This document shows positions 32,497-41,332 of a DNA stretch of 64,000 nt, piece by piece; position 1 is the first letter of the stretch, and each line of letters opens with the position of its first letter. Source of the stretch: Paenibacillus sp. CAA11 (GTDB taxonomy: Bacteria > Bacillota > Bacilli > Paenibacillales > Paenibacillaceae); contig NZ_CP028922.1 of NCBI RefSeq assembly GCF_003060825.1, forward strand, positions 4,433,001 to 4,497,000, read 5' to 3'. The notes under the pieces are model-generated. The model did no database searches. It had not been told where the DNA came from and saw only the letters and a program-made list of their open reading frames with translations. Position numbers and translations under genes: made by a program.

Positions 32497-34059
32497 TTAG
32501 GCAAGAATAGACTTATCCGCACAGCTTGAGACGCATACCCGATTTCGTCCATCCTGCTTGGCCTCGTAAAGCGCCTCATCCGCCAAAAAGTACAGCCGCT
32601 CATAAGAGCTGTTCTCTTCACTGCGGATCGCAGCACCCACACTGACTGTAAAGCGGATGATATGTCCGCCGTGCCCTTGAACCTGCAATCTTTCAGCAGC
32701 CGCCCTTATTACTTCGGCCAGCTCCCAAGCCTCTTCTAGCGAAGTGTACGGCAAGGTCAAGGCGAATTCTTCTCCGCCTACCCTTCCAAATACGGCATTG
32801 GGGCCGATCAGATCTAACACCATGGACGAGAATGCTCTGATCGTGTCATCGCCTGACATATGGCCATATTGATCATTGATTTTCTTGAAATAGTCAATAT
32901 CCATTAAGAGAAGCACTAAAGGCTGGTCCTCCTGATAAGGAAGCCAAAAATAACCTTCAGACTGCTCTATAAAGCCTGTCCGGTTATAAATGCCGGTCAG
33001 GCCATCCGTAACTGCCCGGATTCGAAGCTGCTGTTCAATCTGCTTGACTTCAGTCACATCTGTCAACACCGACATCGATCCGGCGAAGACGCCTTTGCCA
33101 TAGATGATCGGCAGAACTCGAACTGAATAGTGACCTTCTGTATTCCGGTTCTGGAACGAGATCTCAAATTCCGTCTCGGCTTGCTTCCCGTGTGCTCCCA
33201 TCCATGAATCCTGCCACTGCTTAGGCAGCAAGCTTGACAGCACCATGCCGTTAGCGGGCTTTGAGGCAGCCCCCATGCACTGCAGCATTCGTACCGCTGC
33301 CGAATTGACATCGACGATAACACCTCTGGCGTCGAGGACCACGATGCCCTCCCTCATGACATCAAACAGCTTGTCTCTGGCTAGTGGAACAATTCGAAAC
33401 AGCTGATATTTGAAGACCCCCCAGAAAATACAGAAGCAGGACGGGATATAAGTAACCGCAATTGAAGCACCGTAGCCTTTAATCGGGAACAGCTCCATCC
33501 CCCGCAGCCAGGAAATAATCAGCGGCAGGGCTATGCCTATAGCCAAGGTGAGCAGCTGCCTTCGCTGCGTTCCCCTTGTAGATATCGCCGATTTTAATAG
33601 AAATACGATACCCAGAATGCTAAGTAGAAGGCCATATAGCAAAAATAGAGTTTCTAAAGGTGTAGACTTCACAACAAGCGTACCCGAATCATCAAGGCCC
33701 ACCTGACTGCGCATGTAGTAGCCTGAATAGATTAATATGAGGGCCGCTGTAGGCACGGCCAGCAAAGCAGCAATCTTCCTCTTGGACAAGCTGGATGACT
33801 GCATGGCATAGGACCTGGCCAATAAATATATCAGTACCGGAGTATAGAAATAACCGGGCTGCTGCAAATTCCGCCATAATAATTTATCCGCCAGCCTCGT
33901 AGATACAATCTCCATATTGGACGTAAAAATGATCAGCTCGGCCAGCAGACAAAGAATAAACAAATAGTTTGCCCCAACAACGTTACGGTGTTTCCTTGCG
34001 AACAGGGCTCCCCAAAAAATGAGCAATCCTGCAAGCAGAAAAGCGAATGACAACAGCAT
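32497..34059 (-). CDS. Membrane diguanylate cyclase (7TM-PAS-GGDEF)
   Basis: A 520-residue enzyme predicted to make cyclic di-GMP from two GTP. Seven N-terminal helices (residues ~1-225, starting SFAFLLAGLLIFWGALFARK) resemble the histidine-kinase-type 7TM sensory region. A PAS domain (~230-345) begins LFDVMREGIVVLDARGVIVD. The GGDEF domain (~350-515) has TDGLTGIYNR, LLMDIDYFKKINDQYGH and the active-site GGEEF (FGRVGGEEFALTLP), a catalytically competent form. The usual RxxD inhibitory site upstream of GGEEF is not evident. It stands alone and its ligand is unknown. The loop and metal Asp look intact, so activity is expected. Confidence 0.92.
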   Translation of the reverse strand: MLLSFAFLLAGLLIFWGALFARKHRNVVGANYLFILCLLAELIIFTSNMEIVSTRLADKLLWRNLQQPGYFYTPVLIYLLARSYAMQSSSLSKRKIAALLAVPTAALILIYSGYYMRSQVGLDDSGTLVVKSTPLETLFLLYGLLLSILGIVFLLKSAISTRGTQRRQLLTLAIGIALPLIISWLRGMELFPIKGYGASIAVTYIPSCFCIFWGVFKYQLFRIVPLARDKLFDVMREGIVVLDARGVIVDVNSAAVRMLQCMGAASKPANGMVLSSLLPKQWQDSWMGAHGKQAETEFEISFQNRNTEGHYSVRVLPIIYGKGVFAGSMSVLTDVTEVKQIEQQLRIRAVTDGLTGIYNRTGFIEQSEGYFWLPYQEDQPLVLLLMDIDYFKKINDQYGHMSGDDTIRAFSSMVLDLIGPNAVFGRVGGEEFALTLPYTSLEEAWELAEVIRAAAERLQVQGHGGHIIRFTVSVGAAIRSEENSSYERLYFLADEALYEAKQDGRNRVCVSSCADKSILA

Positions 34060-34253
34060 GTTTCCCCTCCAGCATGACTCACAACGCGCAGCTTGTCTCT
34101 ATATGCACCATTCGTGTTGCTACTGATTTCAAAGTACCATACTCCCGAATATCCTACCATACCCCAAAAAGAGGCTATGTCCTAGATCCGGATACCTTTC
34201 ATTTCATTGTACGTTCGGAGCTAAGCAAATACAAATTCCTGTATACAACAAAA

Positions 34254-34283
34254 CAACTGCCCTTCACAAGGAAGCAGCAGTTG
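34254..34283 (-). terminator. Terminator of the CE7 esterase gene
   Basis: CAACTGC (34254-34260) pairs with GCAGTTG (34277-34283), with an inner CCTT/AAGG pairing. The minus-strand tail is TTTTGTT. It begins 25 bases past the esterase stop. Confidence 0.82.
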
Positions 34284-34307
34284 CCTAGTTCTCACATGTT
34301 CTTTTAC

Positions 34308-35267
34308 TTATAATTCCAGAAAATGCAGCAATGCGCGGTCTGCCAAATAAGGGTAGAACTCATGACCGTACTCATGGTAAACGATCAGTTCCTTCTCGGA
34401 CGTAATCTTGTTATACGTTGCAAACTGGGTGGATGGCGGGCAAATGGTATCGGCCAGTCCTGTCGCGAACAGTACCTGAGCCCGAATTCGATCAGCCAGA
34501 TTCTGGATGTCAATATACCCCAGCTTGTTAAAGATCTCTTCCTCCCTCAGATGATTCGGGTCAAAGGAGCGGAAGAAATACACCAGCTCTTCATAGGCGC
34601 TCGTTGTCACATTCATATCCCAAGCCCGTCTGTAATCGGTCAAGAACGGATGCACTGGCAGAATGGACTTCACTCGCGGCTCCAATGCCGCACAGGCTAA
34701 CGTCAGTGCCCCGCCCTGGGATTGTCCGTACACGCCGATCCGGCCTTGATCCACCTGCGGCATGGACATCAGGATGCGGGCAGTCTGTACCGTATCAAGG
34801 AAGACATTGCGGTAATACAGCCGGTCAGGATTCGGATCATCCAGCCCGCGAATGATATGGCCGCGCAGCGTCGTGCCTTTCACAGACACCGTATCCTCTG
34901 ACATACCGCCTTGACCGCGGCAGTCCATCGCCAGCACACTGATGCCGTGCGCTGCATACATCACCTTGTCGCTCCAGTCGCCGCAATCTACGGAATAGCC
35001 GTGAAAGATGGCCAGTCCCGGTCCCGGCTCCACTGCATTCTTCGCCTTCACATATTTACAGTGCACACGTGCTCCGCCTACCCCTGTAAAATATAAATCA
35101 TAGCATTCTGCGAGCGGGGATTGGAACTTTGCAGGCACCAGCTCATAGTCCATGGACTGAGCGTCCAGCTCCTTCAGCGCTCGCTCCCAGTAGGCGTCAA
35201 AATCAGCTGGTTTCGGGCTGCTCCCTTGGTATTCAAGCAGCTGGTCCATTGGCATATCCACTAACAT
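34308..35267 (-). CDS. CE7 acetyl esterase (acetyl-xylan esterase / cephalosporin-C deacetylase type)
   Basis: A 319-residue cytoplasmic esterase that removes acetyl groups from imported oligosaccharides. Start ATG 35267 because AAGGAGG lies 8 bases upstream. CE7 motifs are present: LAMDCRGQGGMSED (the RGQ motif), the nucleophile in GVYGQSQGGALTLA, an Asp in FATGLADTICPPST and the catalytic His in HEYGHEFYP. It is the downstream gene of the mannoside locus, separated from GH130 by a large hairpin. In mannan loci such enzymes deacetylate glucomannan oligosaccharides. Substrate is inference; the family is secure. Confidence 0.92.
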   Translation of the reverse strand: MLVDMPMDQLLEYQGSSPKPADFDAYWERALKELDAQSMDYELVPAKFQSPLAECYDLYFTGVGGARVHCKYVKAKNAVEPGPGLAIFHGYSVDCGDWSDKVMYAAHGISVLAMDCRGQGGMSEDTVSVKGTTLRGHIIRGLDDPNPDRLYYRNVFLDTVQTARILMSMPQVDQGRIGVYGQSQGGALTLACAALEPRVKSILPVHPFLTDYRRAWDMNVTTSAYEELVYFFRSFDPNHLREEEIFNKLGYIDIQNLADRIRAQVLFATGLADTICPPSTQFATYNKITSEKELIVYHEYGHEFYPYLADRALLHFLEL

Positions 35268-35284
35268 TGACAGTTCCTCCTTAT

Positions 35285-35343
35285 GAAAGGCGCAGAAGAA
35301 CGGCTTGCCTTTGAGGCAAAAGCCGCATTCTCCTGCGCCTTTC
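35285..35343 (-). terminator. Nested hairpin between GH130 and the CE7 esterase
   Basis: An outer 11-bp stem (GAAAGGCGCAG 35285-35295 with 35333-35343) encloses a second one (GGCTT/AAGCC region). It lies between the GH130 stop and the CE7 ribosome-binding site. The minus-strand tail is short (TTTC), so it may be a leaky terminator or mRNA-stabilising stem. Confidence 0.55.
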
Positions 35344-35377
35344 ATTCCATATTCATTCAGCTCTCGGTCCTCTACAG

Positions 35378-36400
35378 TTAAATTCTTCCGATTTCCGCGT
35401 CGTCCGCTACGGTCTCTGTAGTTTCCTTAACATAATTCACGATTTCTTCAACAGTCGTATACGCTACACCAACATAAGTATCAGCGGCGCCATAGTAGAT
35501 CGCGATGCGGCCTGTCTCGGCATCATGCAATGTAGCACACGGGAACACTACATTGTCTACGAAGCCTCTTTCTTCATACCATTCTTCCGGTGTCAACACA
35601 TAGTTCTGGGAGCGGTATTTCACCTTGGACGGCTCATCTTTATCAAGGATCACCGCGCCCATGCTGTATACCAAGCCATTGCAGGTGCCGGTTACGCCAT
35701 GATAGAACATCAGCCAGCCTTCTGTAGTTTCGATTGGAGCAGGGCCTCCGCCAATCTTCACAGCTTGCCACCAGCCTTGACCGCCCTTGGTCATGACATG
35801 ACGGTGTTTGCCCCAGTATACGAAGTCAGGGCTTTCGCTGAGGAACACGTCTCCGAATGGAGTGTGGCCGCTGTCGCTTGGACGGGACAGCATCACAAAG
35901 TTTCCGTTGATTTTTCTAGGGAACAGTACGCCATTACGGTTAAATGGAAGGAACGGGTTCTCCAGACGAACAAAGGTCTTGAAGTCTGTCGTCTTGGCAA
36001 CACCAATTGCTGCACCGTAGAAATCTGTACACCAAATAATGTAGTAAGTATCTTCCACTTTAACCAGACGAGGGTCATAAGCATAATTCGGCTGGAATGG
36101 CTTGCCTTCTTCATCTACAAAGTTAATGCGCTCCTCTTCGATCTTCCAGTTCAGCGCATCATCACTCCACCCCATATGAAGGTGTGGACCGCCGTTGATG
36201 GTCTCCGCGCGGAAGACACCGACAAAGCGTCCGTCATAAGCAGCTACAGCGCTATTGAAAATACGTGCGATTCCTTTTGCTGGGTTGCGTTTGACTACCG
36301 GGTTCTCGGAATGTCTCCACACCGGACCTACAGCATCGGCTGGTTTGTCCTGCCAAGGCATATTTGGAATGTTATCGCCAATAATACGAACGTCGCTCAT
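35378..36400 (-). CDS. GH130 beta-1,4-mannooligosaccharide phosphorylase
   Basis: A 340-residue cytoplasmic phosphorylase predicted to release alpha-mannose-1-phosphate from beta-1,4-mannooligosaccharides. It has the five-bladed propeller pattern with PVVKRNPAKGIARIFNSAV, GVFRAETINGGPHLHMGWSD, the catalytic-region Asp in YAYDPRLVKVEDTYYIIWC, PFNRNGVLFPRKINGNFVML and SRPSDSGHTPFGDVF. These blocks match the RaMP2-type GH130 group. AAGGAG lies 9 bases before the ATG. Downstream of the ABC importer genes on the same strand and probably co-transcribed with them, so it would process imported mannosides. Confidence 0.9.
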   Translation of the reverse strand: MSDVRIIGDNIPNMPWQDKPADAVGPVWRHSENPVVKRNPAKGIARIFNSAVAAYDGRFVGVFRAETINGGPHLHMGWSDDALNWKIEEERINFVDEEGKPFQPNYAYDPRLVKVEDTYYIIWCTDFYGAAIGVAKTTDFKTFVRLENPFLPFNRNGVLFPRKINGNFVMLSRPSDSGHTPFGDVFLSESPDFVYWGKHRHVMTKGGQGWWQAVKIGGGPAPIETTEGWLMFYHGVTGTCNGLVYSMGAVILDKDEPSKVKYRSQNYVLTPEEWYEERGFVDNVVFPCATLHDAETGRIAIYYGAADTYVGVAYTTVEEIVNYVKETTETVADDAEIGRI

Positions 36401-36511
36401 TTGAATTAACTCCTTCTATTTGGAGCAGCCTTGGGGGGCCGCTCGCTAGTATTTAGTATGGTTTCTCTCTATGTGGTGTTCCTTTGCAAAAATCAAGCCT
36501 ATGAACAGAAA

Positions 36512-37345
36512 TTATTTTTCGGAACCTTGTGCAAAGCCGTTGTAAATATACTTTTGCAGGGACAGGAATATGATAAGAATCGGAATGATGGTTATAATAA
36601 TTGCCGCACTGATGACTTCCCATTGTGCGCCATAAGGACCTTTAAATTTGAACAAGGCCGTCGAGAGCACTTGCAAATGGTCACTTGGCATGTACAGGAA
36701 TGGAGTATAGAAATCGTTATACACCCCAACGCCCTTCAGAATAATTACGGTCACAATCGCCGGTGCAAGCAGCGGGAAGATGATTCTTCCAAAGATTGTA
36801 AAGTAGGAAGCACCGTCCAGCATAGCCGACTCATCCAGCGAAACCGAGATATTATCCAGGAACTGAATAAAGATATATACGGCGATGATATCTGTACCCA
36901 GATAGAGAATGATCGGAGCCCCTGGGGTATCTACCAGATGCAAGGCGTTTACGATTTTGTAGGTAGCTACCTGGGTCGTAACGCTTGGAATTAAGGTAGC
37001 AAGCAGGAAGGCCCCCATCAGAATTTTGCTGCCACGGAAGTTGAAGCGGTTCAGCACGAATGCGATCATAGCGCCAATCAGAACCGCACCTACGACGGAG
37101 ATGGCCAGAATATAGAAGGTGTTCCAGAAGCCCAATAACATTTTCCCGTTTACAAAGGCCTTCTGGTAGTTATCAAAGTGCAGCCAATTTGTCGGAGGAG
37201 CAAGCGGGCTGCTATTCGCATATTCGGTCTTGTCTTTGAGTGAAGCAAAGAATACGACTAGAATCGGAATAATCGCCGCAAGCGCAGCCAGTACTAAAGT
37301 GAGATACTTAAATACGGTTGCGGAGGTATATTTCAGCTTATACAT
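36512..37345 (-). CDS. Carbohydrate ABC transporter permease (MalG-type)
   Basis: A 277-residue CUT1 permease with six helices, starting YLTLVLAALAAIIPILVVFF. The EAA loop that docks the ATPase reads DESAMLDGASYFTIFGRIIFPLLAP (in part: SAMLDGASYFTIFG). It begins 2 bases after the partner permease stop, so translation is coupled. No ATPase gene lies in the locus; like many Bacillus CUT1 systems it probably uses a shared MsmX-type ATPase. Confidence 0.92.
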   Translation of the reverse strand: MYKLKYTSATVFKYLTLVLAALAAIIPILVVFFASLKDKTEYANSSPLAPPTNWLHFDNYQKAFVNGKMLLGFWNTFYILAISVVGAVLIGAMIAFVLNRFNFRGSKILMGAFLLATLIPSVTTQVATYKIVNALHLVDTPGAPIILYLGTDIIAVYIFIQFLDNISVSLDESAMLDGASYFTIFGRIIFPLLAPAIVTVIILKGVGVYNDFYTPFLYMPSDHLQVLSTALFKFKGPYGAQWEVISAAIIITIIPILIIFLSLQKYIYNGFAQGSEK

Positions 37346-37347
37346 AT

Positions 37348-38226
37348 TTAGTCATCCCCCTTAATCACAAGCCGCTGCACCAAGGTTACAATAATTACGA
37401 TGATCAGGAGCACTACCGCCATGGCGGAGGCCAGACCGTATTTACCGTACTTGAAGGCCAAGTCCACGGTTTGGATAACGAAGGTGTTACTGCCGTTAGA
37501 ACCGCCCAGCATGATATATGGAATATCGAACACGCTAATCGCGCCGCTGATTGCCAAAATTAAGTTCAATTGAACGATTTTCTTAATGCTTGGCAGGATA
37601 ATGTGACGGAATTGATGCCATTTATTAGCCCCGTCAATATCCGCCGCTTCATAAACGTCTTTACCGATGGAGGAAATAGCACCCAGGAAAATAATGAAGT
37701 TGGAGCCCATATATCTCCATACGGAGGTTCCAGCCAAAGCAACATTGACTGTACTGGTGTCCAGAAGCCACTTATGTGACAAATTGCCGAGTCCAACAAG
37801 GTCAAGCAGTGTGTTTAACGTGCCATCCGGTCTGAAGAAGAACAAGAAGATAAAGCCGATGGCTACCCCGTTAAGCAGGTAAGGGAAAAATAGAATACCT
37901 TTGAAGAAGTTCTTAAGCCGCAGCTTATAGCTCAGAATGGTAGCAAAATAGAGAGCTAAGCCCATTTGAACAAACGTAGCTACAAAATAGTACAAACTGA
38001 CTTTAAATACAGAGAAGTATTTAGGATCTGTAAAGATTGCTTTGTAGTTGTCAAATCCGATGTATTCCTTATGTTTGCTAAGACCGTCCCAGTTCGTAAA
38101 GCTATACTTGATCATGTTGAATACCGGGAGGTATGCAAATGTAAACAGCAGAATGACCGGAATAGCCGAGAAGGCGAAAATGATGACCTTCCGCTGCGTT
38201 TTATAGCTCATATTCTTAAACACCAC
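37348..38226 (-). CDS. Carbohydrate ABC transporter permease (MalF-type)
   Basis: A 292-residue CUT1 permease with six helices. It has FAYLPVFNMIKYSFTNWDGL near the start and an EAA loop YEAADIDGANKWHQFRHIILPSI (in part: EAADIDGANKWHQF). Two adjacent GTG codons (38226 and 38223) are possible starts; GGAGG lies 5 or 8 bases upstream, so the second is equally likely. It sits between the binding protein and the MalG-type permease. Confidence 0.92.
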   Translation of the reverse strand: MVFKNMSYKTQRKVIIFAFSAIPVILLFTFAYLPVFNMIKYSFTNWDGLSKHKEYIGFDNYKAIFTDPKYFSVFKVSLYYFVATFVQMGLALYFATILSYKLRLKNFFKGILFFPYLLNGVAIGFIFLFFFRPDGTLNTLLDLVGLGNLSHKWLLDTSTVNVALAGTSVWRYMGSNFIIFLGAISSIGKDVYEAADIDGANKWHQFRHIILPSIKKIVQLNLILAISGAISVFDIPYIMLGGSNGSNTFVIQTVDLAFKYGKYGLASAMAVVLLIIVIIVTLVQRLVIKGDD

Positions 38227-38268
38227 TCACACCTCCAATAATCGCGCCTTATGTCTGTATGGAAGAGA

Positions 38269-38295
38269 GGAAAACGCACCCTCAGTGCGTTTTCC
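38269..38295 (-). other. Intercistronic stem-loop between binding protein and permease genes
   Basis: GGAAAACGCA (38269-38278) pairs with TGCGTTTTCC (38286-38295) over a 7-base loop, between the solute-binding and permease genes. There is only a weak T-tail (CCTC after the left arm), so it probably stabilises the abundant binding-protein mRNA and lowers permease output. Inference from known CUT1 operons. Confidence 0.6.
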
Positions 38296-38321
38296 CTAGT
38301 CAACTTAACCTCTATCTTTGC

Positions 38322-39644
38322 TTATTTAGCAAATTTGGCGCGGGATTTCACCCATGCATCATTCAGATCCTTCATAATGTCATCAAAGGACTCGTTGGTG
38401 TTGCCGATTGCAGCTTCAATAATGCGTTTCTTAAAGTCAGGCTGCCACAAACCGATTTCGGAGTCCTTGTCGATCTTATCTAAAAGACCTTCTTGGCCTG
38501 CTTTGGCAGGAGTTTGCATTTCGAACGCAATGTCAGAGCCTTCGAACTGTTTCAAAGTTGCAGGAAGCTCAGCGCCAATTACAGGGCTCATACCGCCGCC
38601 TTCAGTTGTTGGGTAGCCGGATTTGTTAATGAACCAGTCAACCCAAGCGTGTGCAGCTTCTTTGTTCTTGCTCTTGGAGCTTACGCCGATGGTGTAGTCA
38701 TCAGCAAGAGGAACGATGACTTTCTCAGCATTCGTTGGGAATGGCATAAAGCCGATATCTTCAGGCGTAGAAGTCAAAGCCTGAACTTGTCCAAGTGCCC
38801 AGGAGCCGAGTACCATCGTACCGATCTTGCCGTTAGCCAGGTCTGCTTTGGAAGTTTCCCAGTCCGTTGTCGTTGGGTCTTCTTCGATCAAGCCTTGTTT
38901 GACAGCATCGTACATGACTTTGTACAGCTCATAGTGAGGTTGGCCCTTCACAAAGTTGTCGTCTGTACTAGGCTGAGTGACGTTGACATAATCTACATTA
39001 CCAGCGACTGTAGTCAGGTCAGATTCCCATTGAGTAAGCGCCCAGCCGGAAGCATAGTTGGTGTAGAGCGGAACAGCTTCTGTCTTATCTTTAATCGCTT
39101 TCAAAGCAGCCATGAACTCATCGATAGTTCTAGGAACCTTCGTGATGCCTGCTTGCTCAAATACTTTCTTATTGTAGAGAAGTCCGGAATAGTTAATGGT
39201 GATCGGAATACCGTATACCTTGCCGTCTACCGAACGTTCTTCCAGACCCTTGTACTGCTTGCTCAATTCGCTTAAGTCCCCAAGCGGTTCGAAGAAGTCT
39301 GGTGTATCCTCCAACTTAATGCTGGTAGGCAGAAGAAGAACATCGCCATAGTCATTGGAGTTCATCCGAATCTTAATTTGATCTTCATAAGGTGTAATAG
39401 CCTGGAACTTCACGTTTACATTTGGATATTCTTTGTTGAATTCTTCAGCGTACTTCTTGAACACTGTATCCACAATATCTGTTCTTTGAGTGATTACAGT
39501 GATGTCGCCTTTCGGGCCTCCGCTAGAACCGGTGTTGCCTCCGGTATTGCTTGCTGCGTTATTGTTATTGCTGCCGCAGCCTGTGATCATGGAGAATGCC
39601 AACACAGAAGCCATAACTCCCATGAGCGCCTTTCTTTTTTTCAT
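38322..39644 (-). CDS. Sugar-binding lipoprotein of the CUT1 importer
   Basis: A 440-residue family 1 extracellular solute-binding protein. ATG 39644 (MKKRKALMGVMASVL) is chosen because AAAGGGG lies 9 bases upstream; a TTG three codons earlier would abut that site. The lipobox is ITGC, followed by an Asn/Gly/Ser-rich linker. The mature part has DITVITQRTDIVDTVFKKYA, LYNKKVFEQAGITKVPRTID and a MalE-like KEAAHAWVDWFI. It is the first gene of the importer operon and faces the second GH130 gene across a control region. A beta-mannoside oligosaccharide is the likely ligand, by context. Confidence 0.9.
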   Translation of the reverse strand: MKKRKALMGVMASVLAFSMITGCGSNNNNAASNTGGNTGSSGGPKGDITVITQRTDIVDTVFKKYAEEFNKEYPNVNVKFQAITPYEDQIKIRMNSNDYGDVLLLPTSIKLEDTPDFFEPLGDLSELSKQYKGLEERSVDGKVYGIPITINYSGLLYNKKVFEQAGITKVPRTIDEFMAALKAIKDKTEAVPLYTNYASGWALTQWESDLTTVAGNVDYVNVTQPSTDDNFVKGQPHYELYKVMYDAVKQGLIEEDPTTTDWETSKADLANGKIGTMVLGSWALGQVQALTSTPEDIGFMPFPTNAEKVIVPLADDYTIGVSSKSKNKEAAHAWVDWFINKSGYPTTEGGGMSPVIGAELPATLKQFEGSDIAFEMQTPAKAGQEGLLDKIDKDSEIGLWQPDFKKRIIEAAIGNTNESFDDIMKDLNDAWVKSRAKFAK

Positions 39645-39672
39645 TTGTTGCAACCCCTTTCACGCTATCAAA

Positions 39673-39933
39673 TTAAGTTATCGGTAAGTCACGATTTGAT
39701 TGTACAATGATACCGCTTTCTCGTCAATCCTCTACAAAAAATTAATTTTGTTGTACTTTTTGAAAGCGCAACCTATACTGTTACTGTAGGATTTTTCTGT
39801 AACTTAATCGCAATTAACTTCTTTCTTTTTATAGCGCTAGGTAAGTTAAGTTACAAAACCATGAAAGCGATTGACAACTATCGAGTTAAGTAAGTAATAT
39901 GGATTTTGTTAGGTTATCGGTAAACTTAAGTTA
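39673..39933. repeat. TTAAGTTA repeat cluster in the divergent mannoside control region
   Basis: TTAAGTTA occurs at 39673-39680, 39846-39853 and 39926-39933. Its complement TAACTTAA occurs at 39800-39807 and a near copy TTAAGTAA at 39886-39893. The 11-mer GTTATCGGTAA occurs twice, at 39677-39687 near the binding-protein gene and 39913-39923 near the GH130 gene. These are candidate operators for the LacI regulator encoded next door. Confidence 0.6.
39761..39774 (+). promoter_or_regulatory. Catabolite-responsive element (cre) candidate
   Basis: TGAAAGCGCAACCT matches the CcpA cre consensus TGWAARCGYTWNCW with one mismatch. Two further GAAAGCG cores lie in the same region: minus strand 39714-39720 within AGAAAGCGGTATCA (39708-39721), and plus strand 39862-39868. 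Glucose repression of both divergent units is likely. Confidence 0.55.
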
Positions 39934-39998
39934 TTTTATTAGGTTTAACTTTAACTTTAATCGCAGTAAACCAACTATAACTAAAAGGGTGATACCGC

Positions 39999-41177
39999 AT
40001 GATCCACGAAAAATACAAACAGCTGCTTGAGCAGCAAGAACAACTCATAACTCGCCAAAATGAAGTCAACACCGAATTCTACAACGGTGTGTATGATCGC
40101 TATCAGTATCCGGTAATTACACGTCACCATGTGCCGATCCACTGGAGATTTGACCTCAATGCACAGAGCAATCCGCATTTTATGGAGCGGCTTGGAATCA
40201 ACGCTACATTGAATCCCGGCGCCATTTATTTTGAAGGCAAATATTATATTGTAGTACGGACTGAAGGCCTTGACCGCAAATCCTTCTTCGCCCTTGCTGT
40301 CAGCGACAACGGCATCGACAACTTCCGCTTCATTGATACTCCATTAACCTGGGACGATGCGGACCCGGAAGAGACGAACATGTACGATATGCGCTTAGTG
40401 AAGCATGAAGACGGTTATATTTACGGTATTTACTGCTCCGAGAAGCATGATCCAGAAGCGCCAGCCTTCGATACCTCCAGCGCCGTAGCCCAAGCCGGTC
40501 TGGTTCGCACCAAGGATCTGAAGACCTGGGAGCGCATGCCTAATATTGAGACCAAGTCACCACAGCAGCGGAATGTAGTGCTTCATCCCGAATTTGTAGA
40601 CGGCAAATATGCCTTCTACACCCGTCCTCAGGACGGCTTCATCTCCACTGGCAGCGGCGGCGGCATTGCCTTTGGAACCTGCGACAACATCGAGCGCCCA
40701 TTCATTGAGCATGAAGAGGTCATTGATGAGAGAAGATACCATACCGTCTACGAAGTGAAGAACGGTCAAGGTCCCGCTCCGCTCAAGACAGACAAAGGCT
40801 GGATTCACATCGCACACGGGGTGCGCAACACGGCTGCCGGACTCCGTTATGTCCTGTACACCTTTGCTACTAGCCTGGAGGATCCAACCAAGGTCATTGC
40901 GAAGCCGGGTGGACATTTCATCGCTCCTTATGATGATGAGCGTGTCGGGGATGTATCCAACGTTATCTTCTGTAACGGCGCTGTCGTCAATGAGAAAAAT
41001 GAAGTGTTCATCTACTACGCATCCAGTGACACGCGTGTGCATGTAGCGACAACTACATTGGAGAAGCTGGTAGACTACACCTTCAACACGCCGGAAGATA
41101 CCTTCCGCTCTCTTGGAAGCGCAGCTCAGCGCAAAGCTCTGATTGAAGCGAACGAACAGCTGCTGCAAGGCAAGTAA
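39999..41177 (+). CDS. GH130 4-O-beta-D-mannosyl-D-glucose phosphorylase-like enzyme
   Basis: A 392-residue cytoplasmic phosphorylase. It starts with a helical segment ([20 protein letters not shown]) and then the mannosylglucose-phosphorylase pattern [71 protein letters not shown] and [20 protein letters not shown]. It probably converts mannosyl-glucose plus phosphate to mannose-1-phosphate plus glucose, complementing the mannooligosaccharide phosphorylase downstream of the importer. The ATG at 39999 has only a weak AAAGGGTG 7 bases upstream. Divergent from the importer and followed by the LacI gene. Confidence 0.88.
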   Translation: MIHEKYKQLLEQQEQLITRQNEVNTEFYNGVYDRYQYPVITRHHVPIHWRFDLNAQSNPHFMERLGINATLNPGAIYFEGKYYIVVRTEGLDRKSFFALAVSDNGIDNFRFIDTPLTWDDADPEETNMYDMRLVKHEDGYIYGIYCSEKHDPEAPAFDTSSAVAQAGLVRTKDLKTWERMPNIETKSPQQRNVVLHPEFVDGKYAFYTRPQDGFISTGSGGGIAFGTCDNIERPFIEHEEVIDERRYHTVYEVKNGQGPAPLKTDKGWIHIAHGVRNTAAGLRYVLYTFATSLEDPTKVIAKPGGHFIAPYDDERVGDVSNVIFCNGAVVNEKNEVFIYYASSDTRVHVATTTLEKLVDYTFNTPEDTFRSLGSAAQRKALIEANEQLLQGK

Positions 41178-41332
41178 GATCAACAACAAAGGCTCGTTTT
41201 GTTGAAGGCATTCTTACAAAAATGTTTGTAAAACCAGCTTCTTTATATTTCCAAACTAAAAATGTATACTGTTTAACAGTAATTAACTCAGGAAAATGCC
41301 AGACAGATTGCTTGTTGAAGGTGGTGATCCAA

